This document shows, piece by piece, positions 1 to 4,527 of a stretch of DNA of 5,438 nucleotides (the first letter of the stretch is position 1; each line of letters starts with the position of its first letter). The stretch comes from Candidatus Zixiibacteriota bacterium (GTDB taxonomy: Bacteria > Zixibacteria > MSB-5A5 > GN15 > FEB-12). The position numbers were made by a program, and so were the translations under genes. The DNA is taken from positions 1 through 5,438 of the forward strand of contig JADFLZ010000177.1 in NCBI GenBank assembly GCA_022564135.1, written 5' to 3'. A model generated the notes under the pieces. It ran no database searches. It was not told the origin of the DNA and saw only the letters and a program-made list of their open reading frames with translations.

Positions 1-75
1 GAACGCAATAACTTCGAAGACTACCAGTGGCAATGCGATGATAATTTTGATTATTGGGAGATGGTGAATAAATGA
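1..75 (+). CDS. 3' end of an upstream gene (partial), unidentified; possible amidohydrolase partner
   Basis: Frame 1 is open from the window edge to a TGA at 73-75. It gives 24 residues ending in DYWEMVNK, rich in acidic and aromatic residues (ERNNFEDYQWQ near the start). The reading frame is supported mainly by its ATGA overlap with the next gene: ATG at 72-74 and TGA at 73-75, the classic arrangement of translationally coupled operon partners. Too little remains to identify a domain. From family knowledge, the kind of amidohydrolase encoded next often sits directly behind a second amidohydrolase gene in Bacteroidetes-like genomes, so this could be the C-terminus of such a partner. That is inference from context only. 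Confidence 0.6.
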   Translation, partial: ERNNFEDYQWQCDDNFDYWEMVNK

Positions 76-1418
76 AAAAGGATACAACTTTACAGATAAT
101 TCTCTGCCTTTGTTTTAGCTTAATTATCGTCGGGCAATCGCTTGCTCACGATTATATCCCGGGTGACAAACAAACAAATCCGATTCTCCTGGCAGGAGGC
201 GACCTCCACACCGTTTCCGATGGTGTTATGCCCGATACTGACATTCTTTTTGAAAACGGCAGGATTACAGCCATAGGCAAGAACCTGCCCCTGCCAACCG
301 GCGGTAAAGTAATTGATATAACCGGCTATCAGGTTTACCCCGGACTAATAGCGCCAAATTCCACAGTGGGACTAATTGAAATCGGTCAAGTACGAGCTAC
401 CAACGATATAAGTGAACGCGGCAGAAACAATCCCGATGTGCAGACGCATATCGCTTATAATCCTGATTCCGAAATTATCCCTACCGTTCGTTCAAACGGC
501 ATTACTACCGCCTTGATTGTACCGGGTGGCGGACTTATACGAGGACGTTCAAGCTTGATTAATCTGGATGGCTGGACTAAAGAAGATGCCATGGAAAAAC
601 AAACTATTGGTATACATATCAGCTGGCCCAGATCTTCGATAATAACTGCCTGGTGGATGGATGAGACAGCTGAAGAGCAAAAAAAGAAAAACGAAGAAAA
701 CCGCCGTAAGATTGAAAAACATTTTGACAACGCCAAATCATATTACATTGCCCGCAAAGCTGACCCAAATTTGAAAATTGATTCACGCTTAGAAGCAATG
801 CTGACAGTTTTCGACAGAACCTTGCCGGTTTTTATTCATGCCGACGACTTAAGACAGATCGAACAGGCTGTAGATTTTGCCAATAAATACGACCTTCGAT
901 TAATAATTGTGGGGGGGCGTGAAGCCTGGAAAACAGCTGAACTATTAAAAGAAAATGACATTCCTGTTATGCTTGGTTCCACACAGCGGATGCCGATGCG
1001 CTCGGATGATGATTATGATTTATCATACCGTCTGCCTGTTTTGCTGAGAGATGCCGGTGTCAAGTTTTGCATCGGTCTGAACGGTGGTTCCTGGTCATCG
1101 TGGGGAACTCGTAATCTTCCCTTTATGGCCGGACAGGCCGTGGCCTTTGGTCTGGATTACGAAGAAGCACTCCGCTCACTAACATTGTCGACTGCCGAAA
1201 TTCTGGGAGTTGAAAAAGAAATCGGCTCACTTGAAATTGGTAAAAAAGCAACACTGATCGTTTCATCGGGTGACATCCTCGACCAGCTTACCAACCACGT
1301 CACACATATGTATATTGAAGGCCGTGAGGTCAACCTGGATTCCAAGCAAAAAGAACTCTATCGCAAGTACGACAAGAAGATAGAGCGACGTGCAAAGTCC
1401 GCACTAAGCACAAATTGA
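72..1418 (+). CDS. Secreted amidohydrolase-superfamily protein lacking the HxH metal motif
   Basis: This 448-residue protein has an N-terminal Sec signal peptide (hydrophobic residues 8-20, likely cleavage after SLA at 23-25) and is expected in the periplasm. The fold is amidohydrolase-like: an N-terminal beta-sandwich (residues 38-88, ENGRITAIGK at 61-70), the barrel entry YPGLIAP at 89-95, and a C-terminal return (SLEIGKKATLIVSSGD, 386-401). The segments VRATNDISERG (108-117) and YNPDSEIIPTVRSNG (129-143), and the tail EVNLDSKQKELYRKY (419-433), match a family I know from Bacteroidetes-like genomes, so it appears full length. The canonical HxH after PGL is replaced by PNST (95-98). A histidine survives in VFIHAD (H256), but the next barrel strand has VGGREAW where a histidine is usual, and the usual late aspartate is not evident (GLNGGSW, 335-341). 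A charged helical insert spans 195-225. Substrate and catalytic status are unknown; it may be a pseudoenzyme or use altered chemistry. GGGAG (56-60) and GGTGA (63-67) precede the ATG, which overlaps the upstream stop. Confidence 0.88.
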   Translation: MKKDTTLQIILCLCFSLIIVGQSLAHDYIPGDKQTNPILLAGGDLHTVSDGVMPDTDILFENGRITAIGKNLPLPTGGKVIDITGYQVYPGLIAPNSTVGLIEIGQVRATNDISERGRNNPDVQTHIAYNPDSEIIPTVRSNGITTALIVPGGGLIRGRSSLINLDGWTKEDAMEKQTIGIHISWPRSSIITAWWMDETAEEQKKKNEENRRKIEKHFDNAKSYYIARKADPNLKIDSRLEAMLTVFDRTLPVFIHADDLRQIEQAVDFANKYDLRLIIVGGREAWKTAELLKENDIPVMLGSTQRMPMRSDDDYDLSYRLPVLLRDAGVKFCIGLNGGSWSSWGTRNLPFMAGQAVAFGLDYEEALRSLTLSTAEILGVEKEIGSLEIGKKATLIVSSGDILDQLTNHVTHMYIEGREVNLDSKQKELYRKYDKKIERRAKSALSTN

Positions 1419-1421
1419 ACA

Positions 1422-1443
1422 AGGGGCATATATTTTTGCCCCT
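1422..1443 (+). terminator. Hairpin after the amidohydrolase gene, probable terminator
   Basis: Perfect 7-bp inverted repeat: AGGGGCA at 1422-1428 pairs with TGCCCCT at 1437-1443 around an 8-nt loop, TATATTTT. It starts four bases after the TGA of the amidohydrolase gene, the usual place for a transcription-ending or 3'-stabilising stem. No T-run follows the right arm; the only T-run lies in the loop and at the start of the right arm. It is therefore not a textbook intrinsic terminator, and a 3'-end processing or stability stem is the alternative. Confidence 0.45.
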
Positions 1444-1492
1444 ATGACCAAAAAGTATTGCTAAATAGGCCGACATTACTTGTCTTTTCTGA

Positions 1493-1591
1493 GAAGAATG
1501 GTCGCTCGAAGAATCCTTACAGCTCCAATATGAAGTGCATCAGGCTCAGATGCTTGAAAGAGAGGAAATCGCTACTGCGAAGCCAGATTAG
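1493..1591 (+). other. Short coding-like open stretch without a start; possible gene remnant
   Basis: Between an in-frame TGA (1490-1492) and a TAG (1589-1591) lie 32 sense codons with no ATG, GTG or TTG at a plausible start. The translation includes SLEESLQLQYEVHQAQMLER, which is amphipathic, helix-like and rich in Glu and Gln, unlike random intergenic translation. I do not recognise the family. It could be the decayed 3' end of a lost gene, or chance. Apart from this, the spacer between the amidohydrolase gene and the next gene (1419-1679) holds only the hairpin and the promoter-like elements described separately. Confidence 0.15.
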
Positions 1592-1597
1592 TTGAAA

Positions 1598-1666
1598 CTT
1601 TCTTTCATCTTTCTGTTTCATAATTATATTGACAAATAGCTCATTATTGAGCAAATTAAGGATAAT
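1598..1666 (+). promoter_or_regulatory. Candidate promoter region of the first dockerin-protein gene
   Basis: A pyrimidine-rich tract (1598-1620) is followed by a perfect TTGACA at 1629-1634, 45 bases before the ATG at 1680. With a 17-base spacer the -10 hexamer would be CAAATT (1652-1657), only three of six matches to TATAAT. A better-looking GATAAT at 1661-1666 lies too far away (26 bases). The Bacteroidetes TAnnTTTG -7 motif is not seen. An exact imperfect palindrome, AGGAT-A-ATCCT (1659-1669), abuts the ribosome binding site. The -35 is convincing; the promoter as a whole is tentative. Confidence 0.3.
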
Positions 1667-1669
1667 CCT

Positions 1670-1676
1670 AGGAGGT
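1670..1676 (+). promoter_or_regulatory. Strong Shine-Dalgarno site that fixes the start at 1680
   Basis: AGGAGGT lies four bases (counted from AGGAGG) before ATG 1680. An upstream in-frame ATG at 1629 overlaps the TTGACA motif and lacks such a site, and its extra 17 residues would bury the signal peptide. Start 1680 is therefore chosen. Confidence 0.85.
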
Positions 1677-1679
1677 AAT

Positions 1680-2342
1680 ATGCGGTCATCCATTTTTAGA
1701 GTAACAATCGCTATTTCAGTTTTCCTGCTTTTTGCTTCAGTCAGTTTTGGAGCAGCCAAGAAAACCTCAGAAGACGTTGACACAAAAAAGGTTGTAAGCC
1801 AAAAGCAAACCACAACTTCAGCTGCATCAGCAAAGCAAGACACAAAAAAAGAGACTCAGTCTGCTACTCGAGATAACACCAGCTCTACTCTCATTCCCGA
1901 ACAGATTTTGATTCAGCCTCAATCGACTCCGCAAATTTCTGCCTCCGCATCGGCTGCAGCAGCTTTTAATATCAGCTGGTTCGTAATTGCTGCCGGCGGC
2001 GGCTCTGGCTCTTCTACCAATTACAATCTGGGCGGAACTGCCGGCCAGACCTCGGTAGGCGGCGGCAGCTCCACAAACTATACCCTCAACTCCGGCTTTT
2101 GGCCCGGTGTTAGCAGTGGCTGTTGCGTTGGCGGCAGCGGCGACTTAAATGGTGATGGCGTCAACTCCAATATTCTGGACCTCACTTACATAGTTGATTT
2201 TATCTTCCGTGGCGGTGACCCGTCCGAGTGTGACGGGGAAGCAGACTTAAATGGCGATGGCACTGCCTCAAATATTCTGGATTTGACCTACATTGTCGAT
2301 TACATCTTCCGAGGCGGTGACCCGGCCGTTGCCTGTTTATAG
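1680..2342 (+). CDS. Small secreted protein with Gly-rich GFW motif and C-terminal dockerin-like pair
   Basis: This 220-residue protein has a clear signal peptide (hydrophobic residues 5-20, likely cleavage after SFG at 22-24). Residues 25-95 are low complexity (Lys, Thr, Ser, Gln, Ala) and should be a disordered linker. Residues 98-143 hold a short glycine- and Asn-Tyr-rich segment with two similar pieces, GSSTNYNLGG (110-119) and GSSTNYTLNSGFWPG (129-143). It resembles a 'GGG..ssxNYxlxGtxGQ...NYxLxxGFW' motif seen in exported proteins of FCB bacteria and Chloroflexi; its function is unknown to me. The C-terminus carries two dockerin-like repeats, DLNGDG at 155-160 and 189-194, each followed by NILDLTYIVD and IFRGGDP. 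They are bracketed by Cys149, Cys184 and Cys219. Dockerins bind calcium and normally dock to cohesins; here the pair may instead act as a surface-sorting tag. No enzymatic domain is seen. The next gene begins 88 bases downstream, has an identical ribosome site and ends in the same module, so the two may be co-expressed. Confidence 0.88.
   Translation: MRSSIFRVTIAISVFLLFASVSFGAAKKTSEDVDTKKVVSQKQTTTSAASAKQDTKKETQSATRDNTSSTLIPEQILIQPQSTPQISASASAAAAFNISWFVIAAGGGSGSSTNYNLGGTAGQTSVGGGSSTNYTLNSGFWPGVSSGCCVGGSGDLNGDGVNSNILDLTYIVDFIFRGGDPSECDGEADLNGDGTASNILDLTYIVDYIFRGGDPAVACL
2142..2324 (+). repeat. Dockerin-like tandem repeat, copies 1 and 2
   Basis: Two 27-codon units encode D155-P181 (2142-2222) and D189-P215 (2244-2324), offset by 34 residues. 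Each has the calcium-loop pattern DLNGDG, then NILDLTYIVD, then IFRGGDP. The protein copies are nearly identical, and the DNA copies differ mostly at synonymous sites, so this is an old but constrained duplication. Confidence 0.85.
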
Positions 2343-2430
2343 ACTCGACTTACAAGTAATAGTCGTCACGGCTGTTATTATGTTGCAGAAGATGCTGTAT
2401 TAGTTTCTCTCAAATGTCTTAGGAGGTGTC
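2343..2430 (+). other. Intergenic spacer with weak stem-loop and strong ribosome site
   Basis: CGAC (2346-2349) can pair with GTCG (2362-2365), and TTA (2350-2352) with TAA (2357-2359), around the loop CAAG; a two-base bulge interrupts the stem and no T-run follows, so termination here is doubtful. AGGAGGT at 2421-2427 lies four bases (from AGGAGG) before GTG 2431. No convincing promoter was found, which fits co-transcription with the upstream gene. Confidence 0.35.
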
Positions 2431-4422
2431 GTGATACTCAACAAATCTTTCTTAGTATTTTTCGCTGTTCTTGCGATTCTCTTTATTCCAATCAACGGCT
2501 TTGCCACTGTCCATAATATTACTATTGGCAACAACTTCTTTTCTCCTCTCGGGACCATTGTAATCCCCGGAGATACCGTCCGTTGGACTTGGGTTGGCGG
2601 TGGCCCCCAACATTCAATTACCTCCGATATCTCTTCCCCAAAAGCCTGGGACTCGGGAATCTCAAATATGGGTGGAAATACTTTTGATCTGGTATTTTCA
2701 ATCGCTGACGGCCCCGGCCCTTTCCCCTACCATTGCTCAGTCCACTCCGCTACGATGAAAGATACTATATTTGTGGCTGATGCTCCGGTTGAATACAACT
2801 CTATCTGGGAAGCTTCATCAGGATTATTTCCGGACGAAAGTTGCCCACCCTGGAATATCGCCTTTAATACGGATACAGAAATCCCGAATTTCGCTGGTGA
2901 CACCCTGATTTTGAGCACTTCCGTCAATGCGGAGAACATGCGTTATGGCCAATTCGAATCAGTTGGGATTCCACTCAGTATTCCAGATGCTTATGTGATT
3001 GAATTCAAAGTCCGCTATGTGACAGGTACAAATGCCGACCTTAATTTTTCGCATATTAGTATTCAAATGGTTACGGACTCAGCGCTTGGTAATTTCTTTC
3101 ATGTTGGACCAGACGAAATTTTCTTGTGGTCATCTTATGGAACACGCAGTCCCGTAGCCAGCGTAGATACAGATAATGATTTCCATATCTATCGTATCGA
3201 AATTTCTCAATTTGACAACATAAAAGTTTATTATGATGATTCACTTACTTTATCAGGGACAACATTTAGCAGCCCAAGTTTTGGTTCTCAAGAGCTTTTA
3301 ACTTTTGGAGATGTTACAGGACTCGCCTCTGGCGAATCTCACTGGCTTTATTTCAAACACAATGCCTACGCTCTTGACACCGACATTGATGATGACGGGA
3401 TAATCGATTCCTGCGACAACTGCATTGACACTCCCAACCCCCTGCAGGAAGACATAGACGGCGACGGCGTGGGTGATTCCTGTGATGCCTGTATTGAAGT
3501 GGCCGGTAGTAATTGCTACAATTTAATTTGGGAGGCATCTAAAGGCGTTTTCCCAGAACTCTCTTGCCCTCAGTGGAATGTTTTCGCAGGAGCAATACCT
3601 GATACACCGGCATTTATTGATTCGTATTTAAGACTCAACACCGGTCCCCCCGCGAGCTTGGCTTACTTTTACGAGCAATTATTAACTGACATAATCAGAC
3701 CGGACGTCTGGGTAATCGAAGCTCGCATGCAGTATATTTCGGGCCAGGTTTCTTTGTTCGACTGGTCCGCACCCGTTTCAATCGGATTTGCCGTTTCGGA
3801 GGACTCTGCGAACACTCTTGAAATTTCCAAAGACACAATCTTTGTCCGCTCCGCAGTCGGAGCACGAGGTCCTGAAGCGCTTGTTGATACTGACGACGAA
3901 TTTCATACTTATCGAATTGAAATTGATAGCATGTCAATTGTCCAGGTCTTCTGGGACGACTCCCTGGTTATTACTCATTCTCTTGTAGAAGGCTCATGGA
4001 GTCTGAATGGCCGCGGACTGTATTGGGGTGATATCAGCGGAGTATCTTATGGTGAATCCCACTGGGAATACGTCAAACATAACGGCTACGCCTTTAATAC
4101 TGACATTGATAGTGATGGAATATTAGACTCCTGCGACAACTGTATAGACACCCCCAACCCCGCTCAAGCTGATACTGACAGCGACGGCATCGGCGATGCC
4201 TGCTGCTGCGTCGGCAATCGCGGCGACCTAAACGGCGACGGAACCGATGCCAATATCCTTGACCTGACTTTCGCAGTTGACCGCATTTTCCGAGGCGGCG
4301 GACCATCAGGCTGCCCGGCAGAAGCAGATGTAAACGGAGATGGCAATCCTCATAATGTCCTGGATTTGACCTTTCTGGTTGATAGAATCTTCCGCGGCGG
4401 CGGCCCTCCGGGAGGCTGTTAG
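2431..4422 (+). CDS. Secreted mosaic: cupredoxin, two lectin-like/TSP3 modules, dockerin-like pair
   Basis: This 663-residue protein starts at GTG 2431, chosen because AGGAGGT sits just upstream and a signal peptide follows at once (hydrophobic 6-22, likely cleavage after GFA at 23-25). Residues 26-116 form a plastocyanin-like cupredoxin domain (ITIGNNFFSP; VRWTW). Candidate type-1 copper ligands are His61 (PQHSIT), Cys102, His105 and Met109 (YHCSVHSATM). Residues 123-351 and 364-591 are two tandem copies of one module. Each has a beta-rich domain resembling concanavalin-A-like/LamG folds (starts IWEAS, contains FHxYRIEI and GESHW), then thrombospondin type 3 calcium repeats (DSCDNCIDTPNP, ending GDSC or GDAC). 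The C-terminus (599-663) is a dockerin-like pair, DLNGDG at 599-604 and DVNGDG at 633-638, bracketed by Cys593, Cys628 and Cys663. No catalytic glycosidase or protease residues are recognised. A role in surface binding or adhesion with a copper site is inferred. The lectin-like assignment is by pattern only and is less certain than the other domains. Confidence 0.9.
   Translation: MILNKSFLVFFAVLAILFIPINGFATVHNITIGNNFFSPLGTIVIPGDTVRWTWVGGGPQHSITSDISSPKAWDSGISNMGGNTFDLVFSIADGPGPFPYHCSVHSATMKDTIFVADAPVEYNSIWEASSGLFPDESCPPWNIAFNTDTEIPNFAGDTLILSTSVNAENMRYGQFESVGIPLSIPDAYVIEFKVRYVTGTNADLNFSHISIQMVTDSALGNFFHVGPDEIFLWSSYGTRSPVASVDTDNDFHIYRIEISQFDNIKVYYDDSLTLSGTTFSSPSFGSQELLTFGDVTGLASGESHWLYFKHNAYALDTDIDDDGIIDSCDNCIDTPNPLQEDIDGDGVGDSCDACIEVAGSNCYNLIWEASKGVFPELSCPQWNVFAGAIPDTPAFIDSYLRLNTGPPASLAYFYEQLLTDIIRPDVWVIEARMQYISGQVSLFDWSAPVSIGFAVSEDSANTLEISKDTIFVRSAVGARGPEALVDTDDEFHTYRIEIDSMSIVQVFWDDSLVITHSLVEGSWSLNGRGLYWGDISGVSYGESHWEYVKHNGYAFNTDIDSDGILDSCDNCIDTPNPAQADTDSDGIGDACCCVGNRGDLNGDGTDANILDLTFAVDRIFRGGGPSGCPAEADVNGDGNPHNVLDLTFLVDRIFRGGGPPGGC
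2506..2778 (+). other. Cupredoxin (plastocyanin-like) domain coding segment
   Basis: This encodes residues 26-116 of the mosaic protein. The order His61...Cys102-x2-His105-x3-Met109 fits a type-1 blue copper site. The Cys-to-Met loop is one residue shorter than in plastocyanin (Cys-x2-His-x4-Met), within the range seen in related small cupredoxins. Copper binding is predicted from the ligand set, not shown. Confidence 0.75.
2797..3483 (+). repeat. Lectin-like plus TSP3 module, copy A
   Basis: This encodes residues 123-351: a beta-rich domain from IWEASSGLFP to SHWLYFKHNAYA, then a thrombospondin type 3 stretch from D318 (3382 on) with alternating Asp and the motif DSCDNCIDTPNP. It aligns end to end with copy B. 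The ends are best conserved (IWEAS, SCP.WN; GESHW, KHN, DSCDNC) and the middle has diverged. Confidence 0.8.
3520..4203 (+). repeat. Lectin-like plus TSP3 module, copy B
   Basis: This encodes residues 364-591, one residue shorter than copy A and separated from it by a 12-residue linker containing two cysteines (CIEVAGSNC region). Its TSP3 part starts at D558 (4102 on), ends GDAC, and runs directly into the dockerin-like pair through a CCC triplet (591-593). Confidence 0.8.
4225..4407 (+). repeat. Dockerin-like tandem repeat, copies 3 and 4
   Basis: Two 27-codon units encode D599-P625 (4225-4305) and D633-P659 (4327-4407), again 34 residues apart. Both keep DxNGDG, N(I/V)LDLTF, VDRIFRGGGP. 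They are clearly paralogous to the pair in the preceding gene (2142-2324), with Lys/Asp-type surface positions changed but the calcium-loop and hydrophobic positions kept. Confidence 0.85.
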
Positions 4423-4459
4423 GATTGAAGTAGTACAAATGCCAAAAATTCTTAATAAT

Positions 4460-4487
4460 TTGGGCTTACAATAATATTTCTTATAAT
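4460..4487 (+). promoter_or_regulatory. Candidate promoter for the 4528 gene
   Basis: A perfect TATAAT at 4482-4487 is preceded, with a 16-base spacer, by TTGGGC at 4460-4465 (three of six matches to TTGACA). The surrounding 50 bases are very AT-rich and non-coding, 41 bases upstream of the ATG. This would give a short leader beginning near 4494. The -35 is weak, so the call rests on the -10 and the location. Confidence 0.4.
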
Positions 4488-4489
4488 CT

Positions 4490-4509
4490 GGTGGGTAACA
4501 TTGCCCACT
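4490..4509 (+). other. Stem-loop just upstream of the 4528 gene's ribosome site
   Basis: GTGGG (4491-4495) pairs with CCCAC (4504-4508). The stem continues inward through a T-G wobble (4496/4503) and an A-T pair (4497/4502) to the loop ACAT. No T-run follows. It could be the 3' stem of the preceding gene's transcript or a leader hairpin. If transcription starts near 4494 the stem would be incomplete in the new transcript, which favours a 3'-end role for the upstream message. Confidence 0.35.
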
Positions 4510-4527
4510 CAAAAAGGGAGACTAAAA

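Noticed and set aside
96..110. Lipoprotein lipobox around Cys12 or Cys14 of the amidohydrolase-like protein
   Set aside because: The residue before each Cys is Leu, not Gly, Ala or Ser, and a standard SLA cleavage site follows; Sec signal peptide I fits better.
1419..1595. Read-through frame continuing from the amidohydrolase stop for about 58 codons
   Set aside because: It passes through the hairpin, has basic unstructured composition, and the family's normal C-terminus is reached before the stop.
1629..1679. In-frame upstream ATG at 1629 as the start of the small dockerin protein
   Set aside because: It overlaps the TTGACA motif, has no ribosome site, and would place 17 polar residues before the signal peptide; ATG 1680 has AGGAGGT in front.
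1517..1843. 108-codon minus-strand open frame
   Set aside because: It starts inside the signal-peptide and linker coding region of the opposite-strand gene, lacks a ribosome site and has no recognisable protein character.
2142..2324. Direct DNA repeats as a CRISPR array or mobile-element repeats
   Set aside because: They are in frame, protein-coding, diverged at synonymous sites and explained by the dockerin-like duplication.
4094..4438. Minus-strand open frames opposite the TSP3 and dockerin-coding region (also 4164-4346 and 3353-3538)
   Set aside because: Their Arg/Cys-rich translations are the mirror image of GGCGG- and GAC-rich calcium-loop codons; shadows of the real gene.
4442..4463. 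Stem CCAAA/TTTGG after the mosaic gene as a terminator
   Set aside because: Only five weak pairs, a 12-base loop and no T-run.
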